A DNA stretch of 64,000 nucleotides from Sapria himalayana (lineage: Eukaryota > Streptophyta > Magnoliopsida > Malpighiales > Rafflesiaceae), in contig JAREIK010000500.1 of the NCBI GenBank assembly GCA_029783825.1, positions 124,001 to 188,000 of the forward strand, read 5' to 3'. A model generated the notes under the pieces. The model was not told the origin of the DNA. It ran no database searches and saw only the letters and a program-made list of their open reading frames with translations. Numbering within the stretch: position 1 is the stretch's first letter; each line of letters begins with the position of its first letter. The translations under genes and the position numbers were made by a program. Positions 26,514-38,220 of this stretch are shown here, one piece after another.

Positions 26514-26912
26514 CTCTCTCTCTCTCTCTCTCTTTACTATCATTTTTCAAACATATATAAGGTTCAACTATAAATTGGTACGTGTGTAAAGCTTTTTGAA
26601 TATAGATATGTATTACATATATGTGTGTGTGTGCACGCATATATTAAGCTTAACTACTACTTAGAAAAGATGTTTTCCAAAAATTAAAATTTTGAGCTGT
26701 ATTTGAAGTAATTTGGTAGCAAAAATGAGGGATGAGAGAAAAGAACTCAAAGAGAACAAATGAAACAAAAAGTAAATCATGAAAGAAAAGAAAATACAAG
26801 AAATGAAAATTTTATCATACATTAGAAGGTAGAAATACTAAATTGCTCATGGGTTATAAAGTAGTTTAACTTTCTCTCTAAGACTTAAAAACTATCATAT
26901 TTAGTGTCATTG
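24918..26912 (+). repeat. Tandem repeat of a ~570-bp unit, about 3.6 copies
   Basis: Each unit begins 'acttagaaaagattttcac', continues through 'ttgagcttcatttgaagtaa', 'gaaacaaaaagtaaatcat', 'aaatactaaattgctcat' and 'aactttctctctaaa', and ends in a microsatellite of TA, CA or CT type. Units start near 24,932, 25,540, 26,104 and 26,654; the last stops near 26,912 at 'ttagtgtcattgg'. Units are clearly alike but individually diverged, with length differences mainly in the microsatellite. No coding capacity. Confidence 0.85.
26464..26534. repeat. (TA)n-(CT)n compound microsatellite
   Basis: Uninterrupted alternating TA followed by alternating CT at the end of the third tandem unit. Other units carry (CATA)n plus (TA)n (25,481-25,531) and (CA)n plus (TA)n (26,048-26,090) at the same relative position. 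Confidence 0.9.
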
Positions 26913-27189
26913 GATCCTAGGCCCATAGGCATGGTACATCAGCATAGTAGGTTACCATGCTTTGGAACTCGAAGTGGGTTTCAAGAGAAATCTGATTGGA
27001 TCGCGCACCTCCCACCCATTTTTTTAAAAAATAATATTATATTAAAAAAAGGCATGCCCCACGCCCCCTCCTTGTACATGTGGTGATTTTTTAATAAGGT
27101 CACCTCGTGGTTGGCTGAGGGCATCCACGAGTCCGGTCCAGGTGCAGGTAGATGTGCCACACATGATGGATCATGCCTATGCAACATGT
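26913..27189. other. GC-rich patch shared with 16.7 kb
   Basis: Less AT-rich DNA containing 'ccaggtgcaggtagatgtgcc'-like sequence, related to the reverse complement of about 16,725-16,760. Overlapping 60-68 codon frames on both strands reflect base composition only. It may be the 5' remnant of the adjoining hAT copy or a separate repeat. Confidence 0.35.
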
Positions 27190-28545
27190 TTTCATAAGAG
27201 TGATGAACTTATTATTGATAGCACTAACTGTGATACAAAATTTTATTTATAAAATTCATGAAGATTTTTTATGACACGACAAACATGTATTCGTCAGTTT
27301 ATCCTCCCACCACTTGCATTGCACTAAGGTCCATATGCAACATTAGTGGCATATTTAGGAAGTTTAGAGATGATCTGAAATTTAGTGATATTTTTATTGA
27401 GATGGAAACTAGGTACTTAAAGTACTGGTTAATCATTCCATCTCTTTATTATTTGGCTGTCTGCATGGACCCTAGGATTAAGGTGAAAGGGATAGAAAAT
27501 ATTTTATCATACATATCCTCGTGCTTGAACCAAAAATACCAACCTGAAAGGTTTATTCACAATAAGTTGACTGAATTATATGCATACTATGACACTAGAT
27601 ATAGTAGTAGTTATAGCCATGCACCGAGTATGGACTTGGACACCACATTCAGAGATGATGACTTCTCCATTCAATTAGTGAGGGAAAAAAGATGGAGTGG
27701 ACTATCAAAAAGGAGCGATATATCTTAATACTTAGATACCAATTACTATTCAATATTATCACATAATAATAATAATAATAACATTGATATTTTATAATAG
27801 TAGAAATCATATTAGTATCCTTATCCTGTGTTGTCTAAGATGGCATGGGATCTACTAATTCATCTAATATCAAGCATAGTATTGGAGTCTGCTTTTTCTA
27901 TTGCAGTCAATGAGATTTCAAATAGGAGATCGAGATTACGTTCAGATATCATTGAGGCACTAGCATATATGTAAGATTGGGAGGATTTAAGGTTTAGCAT
28001 CCAGGATTTGCTGGAATAAGAGCGGAGAAGTTGCTGGCAGATGATGAATCGTAGAACTTTGAAGAGGCTGAGCCCACAACTAGTGATAACATCGGACACT
28101 TATGCGATGATGATCAGTTGCATACTTATACCGAATGGCATCAGGATTGAGCTTGCATGATTATGATTGATGATATTTATTATTATTATTTTTGTGACAT
28201 TGTGTTATTTTATATTATTTTTGGAATGAGTGATGATTGATAAATATGTTTTTTTTATATTTTTAATTATTAAACTTTGTCATTTGTATTAATGAATTTA
28301 TTTTTTTATGATTTATGTGAAAATAATAAATAATATAATGTCATATCTCATAAAGTGTAACTTAAATTTTGTAATTTGTAAAAAAAAATTAAATCATTAA
28401 TCTGCAATTCTGCAACCAATGGAGCGTGGGAGTTAGTCGAGTGCAAGTCGATCTTGGAGTTGGGAGTCCTAGCTAGGCTGACATATTCAGGTTTGAACCA
28501 ACCCAACTCGGTATGGCCCAAACCGAATATGGCCATACTCAAATC
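27190..28545 (+). mobile_element. hAT transposon copy 3, 3' half, plus strand
   Basis: Carries the C-terminal half of the transposase, the AT-rich 3' zone (matching 13,640-13,900 in reverse) and a GC-rich subterminal block ending near 'actcaaatctaa' (28,532-28,543), a decayed right terminus. The 5' half is missing. It lies head-on to hAT copy 2. Confidence 0.6.
27258..28020 (+). pseudogene. hAT transposase, C-terminal half, least decayed copy
   Basis: An open frame from 27,258 to 27,728 (156 codons) encodes the core upstream of the dimerisation domain: 'METRYLKYW', 'CMDPRIKVKGIENILSY' and 'FIHNKLTELYAYYDTRY'. After a stop and frame changes, 27,836-27,980 encodes 'SKMAWDLL', 'SIVLESAFSIAV', 'ISNRRSRL' and 'IIEALAYM-stop-DWEDL', the signature of the hAT C-terminal dimerisation domain with a nonsense codon just before the final DW. 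The protein would act as a dimer on transposon ends in the nucleus; this copy cannot encode it because the N-terminal half is absent and stops interrupt it. It is nevertheless the best template for recognising the minus-strand copies. Confidence 0.8.
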
Positions 28546-28699
28546 TAAACAAATGTGTATACATTTGTTAGATCTAATTCAAATTCATGTAGATATAAGG
28601 TTTATTTGTGCAAATTAGCTTTTATTGAGTAAGATGTCCAAATATTTTTATTTGAGTCTTCATTTTAAAAGAAAATAAATCATGACACTTACAATCATC

Positions 28700-28736
28700 A
28701 TTCCTCCAAAATCATATGTCTTATGACATATGATTA
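28700..28736. repeat. Short perfect hairpin
   Basis: 'atcatatgtc' and 'gacatatgat' are perfect 10-base inverted repeats separated by 'ttat' (about 28,711-28,734). The hairpin abuts the inferred left terminus of hAT copy 2. Confidence 0.7.
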
Positions 28737-29635
28737 TTGGAGTGTCAAAATAAAGACACATACAAATAGCTTTGTGGCCTAGTTAGGCCACCATGTCATG
28801 CCTGGAAAGACATGGGTGCCAATCCATCAAGCCCAACATGACTCATTTGGCCAATAGTCGGGCACATCTATGTTGTATCATGCCATATTATGTTGATTTT
28901 TGGGAAGTATTGTAGTAGCAATCACCAAGCCACCAAGTGAGCATCCTAGGCCTTGATACCTAAATTAAATTTGCATTTGTGTGTACCCAAGTCCCAATTA
29001 TAATATTTTGAAATTTTAATTTATTATTTATTCAAAATATTATATTTTTTATTTATATAATTATATATCAAAATAATATAACTAAAAAATATGTGCATAA
29101 TTTTTATTACATAATTTAATTGTATTATAAAATTAAATGAATTAAAATGAAATAAATAAATAAAAAATAAACTTCGGCTTAACTAAAAAAATTTAAAGTT
29201 TAATGCCAAAATAATTCACTCCATAATTAAATGTTGCATATGATACATATACATATATAACATACAATTAGGTACAATATCATAAATGCATTATGACATA
29301 ACCAATAGAAATCCAAAAATGATAAAAATATGGTATCTTATGAAAAAAACAATCAAAAATCACATGCGTTATCAATCTGTGTCTATAGCACTAGTATGGT
29401 AGTGTGGATGCAGGCTGTCATCTTCATGTAAGCATATGAAGATATCACTAGTGGTGACTTCGATATCATCCATGTCCCAGGAATAATCATCCACTAGCAA
29501 CTCATGTGTCATATTCTGAATGTCTAACGTCGAATCTTCTCAATCTTTTATGCATGCAAGTATCTCTACAATATTTGATCTTGATTTAAATCGACTATCT
29601 TAAATAATTTTAGCTATCATAGAAATAATAAACTC

Positions 29636-31063
29636 TAGATGTATCAAACGAGCTGGGCCAACCCAGCCAAGCTTCAATATAACTGGCTTGGCATGGCCTG
29701 CTAGTCTGGCTCTTAAATTTGTTGGGCTGAGTCATGCTTGGCATGGCCGGATATGGCCCCTTTGGGCCAGGTTTGGGGTGTGTTTTGTGATGGATTTGGA
29801 CCGGGTTTGAACCGGGTTTAGGCCGTTTGGAAAAATGTTAATCTCAAATTCAAAATTATTAAAAAATATTAATTTTAATTATTTAATACTTAAATTAAAA
29901 TAATTAATTATTTATTTAATTTTTAATTTATTAAATTAATAAAATATAAACAACTAAAATCTAAAAAATAACAAGTATCTAAATCAAAAGTAGTAACAGT
30001 GTCTGAATTAATAAAACTAAAAAATGAATACAATCCGAAACAAATCACAAAAATAGTGTCTGATTCAAACCTTAAAGTAAAATGACAAAAATAAATAATG
30101 ACAATCCAAAAATGATAAATGTAAATCTCATCAGATTATGATCAATGATAAAATAAATATCATTGTATCAATAGCAGTGAGCCATATGTAGTAAAGTAGG
30201 CTCATTTGTTCGACTCAATCATCAATGTCTTAATCTCATATCAGTCATCAATCTTCATCAACATAAATATCCCACGAATCATCATTAACAACCAACTCCT
30301 CTGCTTTTACTACAGTCATAGCATGATCCTTGATACTCAAGCTTGAATTTTCTCAATCCTTCATGCATGCTAATTTTTCAATAATATTTGGTCATAATCT
30401 AGATCTCCTATCTGAAATCACATTCACTACAACAGAAAAAATAAACATTAATGCTATGCTTGACACCAGAGGATCCAGTAGATCTCATATCATCTTAGAT
30501 AAGATGAGATAGGTGGACTCATATAATTTTCACCACTATAAAATATCAAGATTCTAATTATTGGAATGTGATAGGATAGAGCAATAATTAAAAGGGCAGA
30601 ATTTTTAGAGCCATTGGATTGCAAAATCCAACCGCCAAAATTGACCCAAACGGTCACAAGTTTAGAAGTCAAAGCTTCTGGAACTTGTTGGGCTTGGGTT
30701 GGAAAGATGGGACCAATATGTCTAGATCGAGTTAGGTTCTGGACTGATGGAAAGTCAGGCTCAGGCTCAGGCCTCGGCTTGGGCTCAGGGTATGGGCATT
30801 GGGCATCAAGGTTGTGGAGGGGGGGGGGGGCACAGTTCGAGTCGTTCTGAAGTTTCATGCCATCAAACCAGAATATCGGGCCATGCCTAGCCCTGCACGA
30901 GGCCTTGTATACCTCGGCACTGCATGGCACGAACCATGCTGAGAATCAGCATGGCATGGGTCTAGGCACTGACCTAGATCGTGACGTGCCGGGCTAGGCA
31001 CGACCAAGTTGAGCCATATGCCTCAGGCCGGGCCCAGGCTACCTGAACTATTTTACACCTCTA
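29636..31063. mobile_element. hAT element, 1,428 bp, nested in hAT copy 2
   Basis: Begins 'tagatgtatcaaacgagc' and ends 'ttttacacctcta', inverted terminal repeats. The flanks are 'ataaactc' (29,628-29,635) and 'gtaggctt' (31,064-31,071). All four differences between them are transitions, and the equivalent unoccupied site in hAT copy 1 reads 'gtagactt' (14,193-14,200), confirming an 8-bp duplication. The interior (30,140-30,600) is a fragment of the same transposase C-terminus in minus orientation; the 3' GC-rich part contains a G12 run. It is a deletion derivative of a related element. Confidence 0.85.
30819..30830 (+). repeat. Homopolymer G12 in a G-rich segment
   Basis: Twelve consecutive G preceded by repeated 'ggctca' and 'gggctcaggg' words (30,755-30,815). 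This lies within the GC-rich subterminal block of the nested hAT. Confidence 0.9.
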
Positions 31064-32680
31064 GTAGGCTTTGATATTATGCTAGACATCAGATGGATCA
31101 ATAGATTACATGTCATCTTAAATAGCATGAGATAAGTAGATTTGTATGATTTCTATCAAAGTAGAATATCCAAATTCATATTATCATAATGTGATAGGAT
31201 GGAAAAATAATCACTATCTAAGTATAGAGATAACTTGCTCTTATTCAATGGATTACCTTATTATTTTTCACTGGCTAACTAAATAGAAAAGTCATTATCT
31301 TTGAATATGATATTAATATCCATACTCAGAACCTAACTACAACTATCATAACTAGTGTCATAATATATAAATAAGTTAGTAATTTTTTCATGGATGAAAC
31401 TTTCAAGTTATTATTTTGATTCATGCATGTAGATATGTATATCAAAATAGTTTCTACATCTTCCACCTTAACCCTAGGATCTATACAGGAAGTCAAGCAA
31501 TAAAGAGATGGTATAAAGGATTAGTATTTTAAATGTTTGGTTTCTACTTCAATAGTCATACTACAATATATAGAGTAAACTTATACTTATTAAATATGTT
31601 ACTAGTGTTGCCTATGCACCTAAGTGATATACAAGTGGTGGAAGTATACACAGATTAACAAATATTTGTCATGTCATAATAAAACTTTAGAAATTTCATA
31701 AAAAAAAATTCTTATATCCTAGTGAGAAGCATCAATTAGTTCATCACTCTTAAAATTGATGTAGTTTGATATCAAGTATTGGAAATCAACATATAACTTT
31801 AGCATCAAGTAGGTGTAATTCTAATGGTGATTTCTTTTTTAGGCACACTGATAATTAGAAACTACTAAACTATTGTTGTCTGTTAGGCATTATATGATAT
31901 TTTAGTAAACTTTTTATTTTTTATAATGTAAGAAAAATAAATTTCATTTATAACAATACTATTAGGTTCATTAAGATACATACACTTAAAGTGAAAAAGC
32001 TCACCTAACAACCCATCTCTATTGGTTCTAACAAACATACTAATAGTGACTTCATTATTAAAAGCATTATCAAATGTGATATTAAAAATATTATATTAAC
32101 TGTCATAATTTCTAATGATCCTTGTCATACACGCATATATGACAAGGGTATCATGAGGATTGAGGATCTCAAGAAATCCTAAAATTTTTTTATCAAGTTT
32201 ATATTTTGAATCTATATAGTGAGTAGTGAGGCATGTGAATGATACAACATTCTGACTAATCAAGATATCAGACATCATGAATACTACTTCAATATATTTC
32301 CTAAATTCATTAATTATTAATTATTTACCTAACTTATAATATTTTATTATGTCATTCCTACTTGTGGTCCTAGAAATCATATGATAAGTATGCTATTAAT
32401 ATTTTGGGTACTTTGAACTAGAAATATGATATAGGTTTGCATAATACTAACTGACTTAGGGTATTTTGAAAACCTAATTAAAAGATCCATAATTATAATT
32501 AATTTAGTTATGCCTCCCCACAAAAAAAATCATTATGGTATATGAATGGAGATCAATGAAACTGAACTAGAAATAACTTGAAAGACTAATACACTAAATT
32601 GGGTTTGTCTGTAATCTAATGCATCATATTTTTTGATATATTAATCGACATGCATTTTAAGGTGGCTAGTGGCACAAGCA

Positions 32681-32683
<3 letters not shown>

Positions 32684-32716
<33 letters not shown>
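32684..32716. repeat. (AT)n microsatellite
   Basis: About 16 alternating AT units inside hAT copy 2, at the same relative place as the CA/TA repeat of hAT copy 4. Confidence 0.9.
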
Positions 32717-32717
<1 letters not shown>

Positions 32718-34872
32718 ATTAATAATATATACAATGTATCAATTCTTCTTTGATACCCCTAAAATATATATGCATTATTATTTTAAAGTATGTCCATAAT
32801 ACTAAAGTTCACCTAGTTTTAAGTTTTTTGGATGGAAAATGGGTTTAGGTCGAGGCCATTAGATATAACCTAGTTTTGGGCTCGAACCTTTTGGTAGTGG
32901 TAGGGTTTTTGTTTTTATCAATATTTACATCAAATTCTTTATTGTTATATTCACTATTCACTATTTTTTTATTTTTAAAATTTAAAAAATCTAATAAAAA
33001 ATTTATAAACTAATAAAAATTGAGTACCATAACCACAACCACTTTGTTATAGTTAACTAATTTGCTTTGCGTTATCACTTCTAAAATTTCTAGTTGCGTT
33101 ACATATGCATAAATGTAATAATAATAATAATAATAAATACGACTAAAAAATGAGTGCAAAAAGAGAAAAAATGAGTAGGAGAGAGAGGGAAGCATGAGAG
33201 GAGAGGTAGAAAAATAGAGAATGAAATTAAAGAAATGTCTAATCTTTATTTTTAGAAATTTTTTATATTAAAAAATATGTTTTTTTATCTGTTTATATTT
33301 TTTTTCTAAATATATATGAGCAGAAATCCAAAGTCATCAAATTTTCACCTATAGCCATTGGAAATGCATCTAATGGCTGCACATCTTTTAAAAACAATTA
33401 TTTTTTTAAAGACATCAAAAGTTATAGGCTATGCATGATACTTTCTTTGTTAGCACTCATTATGTGAAAACATAGTGGGCAGCTAAATAAGAAGGCCAAG
33501 TACGTCAAACTCAACCAACATAGTTAGGGTTTTTTAACCTTGGCCTATTAGCAGGTTACTCAATAAGCCATGACCTATTATTCACTTGTGCCTAGTCATG
33601 TGTCATCATTCCTGTGGACCATGACAATGGGCCAAGCACATGGGTCATGCTTGGCTGGACATGAGGTACGACTTCCTCCAGCCCAATACATCATGAGTCA
33701 TGCCTATGATTAACATGATCCAAGTTCATGCAGAATTATGGATTGTATTGTGTCAAGCTTAGCATGGTTAATTTGGATCATGCATCATGTCATGCCTGGG
33801 CTACCCAACCCACTTTACAACTTTAATGGTAAATGATCAATGAGTTCTTTGAACTTAAGGATTTTTTTTCTATCTAAGAAAAAGAAAGACTTAAGTTGAG
33901 GAAACTAAAAAACCTTAATTCCAAAGCATTGTAATTCATCCAAAAGGGTGTCATCAAAATATTATTTTTTCTAGAATAATGAGATCAATTAAGTCCAAGG
34001 ATGTTTGGGGGCTCACTCCAAGGAAAATTTTAGGGAGATAAGAGATCTTGTGGTATTAAACTTCATTACCTAGAAGGGATTTTTAGAATCAAAAGATGAA
34101 AAATACTAACTCTTTTAAGACATACTCTGCCTTATTTGTTTTTATAGTAAGCCAACATAAAATATATAATGATGATAACTCTAAAACAAGATGGGTTAAA
34201 AATTATTAATAAGTCTATTTGACAAATTTGATCTAGTTGTGATAATTATTGAGGAGACTAAAGATCTCACTCAATTGAGTATGTAGGAGCTTCTTTGTTT
34301 CTTAAAGTTTTTTTATATTGTCCAAGATAAGTGAAACTGGAAGTGAATCTACTCTACAAACAAAATGAATTCCAAACTTAGCAGAATCAAGGATTTCTAA
34401 AGGAAGAAAATAGACTTCAAGAAGAACCAACAGCTTCCAAAATCTAGGTAAGTATAAAGGTAAAAATTATAAAAAAAATACTCTTCATCATCTAAAAGAC
34501 TCAATAACCTCATTGAGGGGTATCTTCTTGTACATGTAACATCTATAGGAAAAATAATCACTCAAAAAAGAATTGTTAGCTCAAGTCTAAGGTTCAATGT
34601 CATTAATGTAGAAGGTTTGGACACTCGACAAGCAAGTTGTTCAAAATCCTTGGAAGAAAATTTATTTTTTATTTGAAAACACAACAACACTCAATCATCA
34701 AATGTCTAGTTCCTAGATAGTAGTTATTCAAACAACATAACTAGAAATAAATAATTGTTTGTGTTGTATATGTAATTTGTTTTTTGATAATCTGTTTGTA
34801 TAACCAAATATTTTTGTTTATGATTTAATATTTTCATGTAAGTGCATGAAAGGAAATATTAAAAGACCGGGG

Positions 34873-35340
34873 ATGTAGCAGTAGCACAATAACAGAGGTC
34901 CCGCTAATCGGTCAGTGGGCAGAAATTTTTGGAGCAAAGCCTGACCCGTCCCATGATCCGACCTACTCCGGTTAAATGAACCGAAAGAATTTTTTGTGAT
35001 AAAATATTTTGTAATTTTAATTTCGGGTTACTGTTTTTGGACCCGGGAAACTATTCATCTTCTTCTTCTCTCTCTCTCAATGTGATTTATCATGACTGTT
35101 CTGTGCTGCATACTATAAGACATTTTTTGGGTTTAATCTGTAATACATAAGCATTTTCTGGTGGATGTAGCTAGTCATACAGAGCGACTAGCGAACCATG
35201 TTATTTTTGGTATTTTATTTCTCTTTTTTTATTCTGTCGTGGTTAGATTACTGGATTGGATATATATTGCTTATTTTTCTATTATTTTTGTCGTCTTCTG
35301 TATCTTAATATCACCACCGTGAAAGCGCAATTGCCCAACA
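34873..35340 (-). mobile_element. Solo LTR, Copia-type, family S copy 1
   Basis: On the minus strand it starts 'tgttgggcaattgcgc' (35,340) and ends 'ctgctaca' (34,873), a TG...CA structure typical of Copia LTRs. It resembles 43,186-43,580: both contain 'gtcagtgggc/ccagtgggcc', 'aatttttgga', a CT-rich run and 'gtggatgtagctagtcat/gtggatatagttagttat'. It splits the gag from the pol of the surrounding Copia. No clear 5-bp target duplication was found. Less AT-rich than its surroundings, so probably younger. Confidence 0.65.
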
Positions 35341-37412
35341 ATTTATAAATTTAATCCTCTAAAAGTTCACAAATCAAAATAAAAAATTTATAATGCCAAA
35401 ATACCTACATCATCTATAACTTAATCATTGAGGATATTTTATTAGTTATAGAATTGGACCAAAATCTCTTGAGTTTAACACAAATCGTTCAAAAGGAAAA
35501 AAATTAGTATTTGAACAAAATTATTGTCACATATATAATAAATGCATACTCTACAAAATTAAAATATCTAGAAGCAAAAGTTTCCCACTAGATATCAACT
35601 GCAGGATAGATTGTGCAATAAATATGCATACAATCCAACAGGTAAGTCTATCATATAGGAGAATGGGTCACATAAATTATAAAAGCTTAAAACTCCTTAA
35701 CTATAAGAATTTAGTTAGTGATATTCCTTATGAACTAAGAATACTCTCTAGTGTATATGATAAATGTGCATTGTCAAAATAGTCCACAACCTTTCCAAAT
35801 AGATATTGCCTAGAGATCATCCTTCCTACTTGACATTATCCACACATATATATGTGGACCAATGTCAACACCTTCACTATCAAACAAATGAATAGAATAT
35901 TCATCACAACAATTTTTTATGCATTCTAAATCTGATGTTTTTTTAAAATTTTTGTAACATTTTTTAAAATAGTAGAAAATGAATTTGGAAAAATAATAAA
36001 AACTTTTAGGAGTTATAATGACACTAAATTCCTCTCACATAAGTTTATTAACTTCTATAAAGTCATAATAATTTAGAGGCAACTAACTATTATATATTCA
36101 TCATAACAAAATAGAATAGTTAAACAAATGAATAGAATAGTAGCAAAAATGACAAGGTCATTATATGCTGAAAAAAAATCCACCCAAACTTTTTTTTGCT
36201 GAAGTAGTTGACACTTCAATTTACTTATTAAATAGAAGCCCTGCTATGACACTGAGTAACAATACTCCAATACAAGCTTAGAGTAATAGGAAACCTAGTG
36301 TCCATCATTTAAAAGTTTTTACAAGTCTTTGCTATGTTAAAATTCCAAAACAACAATGGACAAAATTGAATAATACAAGTATTAAGTGTATCCTTGTTTG
36401 AACAGAGATTACCTCAATAATACTACCTATACTCCAAAAAATATAGGTTGTACTCCGTAGACTCCAATATTTTTTTATGAGCAGAGATGTACTATTCGAT
36501 AAATAATAGATTTGGAATAATGAGGTAAAAAATATAAAACCTCAACCTCAATATATTGAGGTAAATTATCCAATAAGTCCAAAAAATGGTAGCTCACCCA
36601 AGTATGTTTCTGAAACTCTAGAATCTAATATATCTCCAAATTTAGAAATCAACTTGTATATAATAAATAATAAAATAACTACTCCATTAAAATATAAATC
36701 CTTAGAAGATATTTATGAATGATATAATTATAATATTGATGGAGTCTCTCAATTTTGAAGAAATTGTACTACATGAAGAATGAATTCTAGGTATTGAAAG
36801 GAAACTAGAAACCATTTAAAAGAGTAACATTTGGCCTTTAATTGTACTCCAGAATTTAAAACTAGAAACCATTTAAACTATCAGACTTTTGATTTGGTTG
36901 GTAGCCAAAGGCTATTCACAATAGGCTAAACTTTGTTACTTTGATACTTTTGTTCTAGATGCTAGAATGGAAACTATGAGGTTTATAGTCACACCAGTTG
37001 TATAGAAAGGATGGCTATCTACCAATTGAATATAAAATCAACATTTCTTAAATGGTAACTTAGAAGAGGATGTCTATGTTCATTAACCCCCTGAATTTGA
37101 AATAAAAGGCTCTAAACATTGTTTATATAAACTAAGCAAGACCTTTTATAAGGAAAAACAAGCATCATTTGCTTAGTAATCACAAATCAACTCATATGAA
37201 ATGTTTGAAACGAATTGTCCATCACTTTCTAGGATTTGATATATTTTAAGATTCAAATGAAGTATCAATCAACCATTTTAGATACATTCATACCATCTTT
37301 AAAAAACATGAAAAGGAAAACTATAATCTAGTGTCCACAGTATTAATAACAAAACAATAATTAAAATCTAGCAAAAGTAGATTAATAAATAGAAGATTAT
37401 ACAGAAGCTTAG

Positions 37413-37990
37413 TTGGGAGAATTTTGTATGATATATGTCACAAGACTAGACATATTATATTCAATAATATTCTATCATGCTTTATGCAATCACATAATCA
37501 CTTGTATCATGGTGTTGCATCTCAAAGGCACCTTATATTTTAATTTTAGATACTTCAAAATTATGAATATCAAACTATTAGGATATTGTGATAATGACTA
37601 TGGTGGATGTCCAAATAATTTTAAAAGTACATCTAGATATGTATTCTCTCTTGGCACTGCTACCAAATCATGTACCTCAAAAAATAACTAACTATAGCAC
37701 TATCAACATCTAAAGTTGAATACATCTTTGTTTCACTAGCTACATCTCAAGCAATATAGTTTAAAAAACTAATAGTTGACCTAAATAAAGAAACTTCTAT
37801 TTCTACGACCATCCAATGTGACAAAAAAGTTAGTTATTGTCATTGTAAGTGATGTTGTTCTATACAATGGAATAAAGTATATAGCACCGAAGTTATCAAG
37901 AGGAGAAAGTTTTGTTGACCTATTGTAACACAAAAAAAAACAAGCAGCAAATATGTTTACAAAGTTATTATTATCTAACTTGAAGCACAA
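37413..37990 (+). pseudogene. Copia RNase H domain remnant
   Basis: The open frame 37,413-37,691 (92 codons) encodes 'LHLKGTLYFNFRYFK', 'LLGYCDNDYGGCPNNFKST' and 'SRYVFSLGTATKS', the start of a Copia RNase H (consensus GYSDSDYGGCxxxRKSTSGY). After a stop the match resumes with 'ALSTSKVEY'-like and 'IQCDNKS'-type sequence to about 37,990. The lysine-to-asparagine/phenylalanine changes and stops show it is dead. It is the 3' end of the Copia polyprotein. Confidence 0.8.
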
Positions 37991-38164
37991 TCATCTTAGA
38001 GAAATGTTGGTGTGTGTGTGTTCTAATAATATGATTCTCATTTTTATTTTTATGATTTTCTTATGATTATTGATTCTCTCTTTTTTCTTCAATTCTTATT
38101 AAGCATACCTAAGAAAGAATAAGATAATCTTCATGGTATAAATGTTATCTTCAACAAAAACTTC

Positions 38165-38212
38165 TATATGTGTGTGTGTGTGTGTGTGTGTTGTGTTTGT
38201 GTGTGTTAAAAA
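38165..38212. repeat. (TG)n microsatellite
   Basis: Alternating TG with a few interruptions, just beyond the Copia remnant. Confidence 0.9.
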
Positions 38213-38220
38213 CATTAGAT

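Larger units (their letters stand above)
28737..33825 (-). mobile_element. hAT transposon copy 2, nearly full length, with nested hAT
   Basis: The left terminus-like 'ttggagtgtcaaa' starts near 28,737 and the right terminus 'cactttacaacttta' ends near 33,825 (reverse complement 'taaagttgtaaag'); both are decayed versions of 'tagaggtgtcaaa'. Removing the 1,428-bp insertion at 29,636-31,063 and its 8-bp duplication leaves about 3.65 kb, close to hAT copy 1. Transposase pseudogene remnants run on the minus strand between about 32,750 and 29,350 with many stops. A GC-rich right subterminal block lies at 33,480-33,820. No convincing TSD: flanks match only at 5 of 8 with a one-base shift. Confidence 0.6.
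33850..38020 (+). mobile_element. Ty1/Copia retrotransposon, decayed, plus strand, interrupted by a solo LTR
   Basis: Gag-like pieces are recognisable at 33,860-34,740: an 'FIQKGV' segment, 'KFDLVV', then 'IEETKDLTQLS' and a basic/Cys tail. After the solo LTR (34.87-35.34 kb) the order continues with the GAG-pre-integrase ('GHINYKSLKLL', about 35.66 kb), integrase core ('YVDQCQHLHY') and integrase C-terminus ('PSVHHLKVF', 36.3 kb). A reverse transcriptase then follows (about 36.9-37.15 kb; 'EIKGSKHCLYKLSK') and RNase H at 37,413-37,990. This is the canonical Copia order gag-PR-IN-RT-RH. Many stops; no LTR pair found at its ends. Confidence 0.8.

Noticed and set aside
24918..26912. CRISPR-like or centromeric satellite array
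   Set aside because: Fewer than four long diverged units with microsatellite joints in a plant genome; neither regular short repeats and spacers nor a long homogeneous array.
27258..27728. A live hAT transposase gene
   Set aside because: Lacks the N-terminal half and is followed by stops within the dimerisation domain; it is the least decayed remnant only.
30490..30930. 146-codon minus-strand frame with Pro-Glu repeats
   Set aside because: It spans the GC-rich subterminal part of the nested hAT and its G12 run; the Pro/Glu-rich segment is a translation of the GGGCTC repeats, not a conserved protein.
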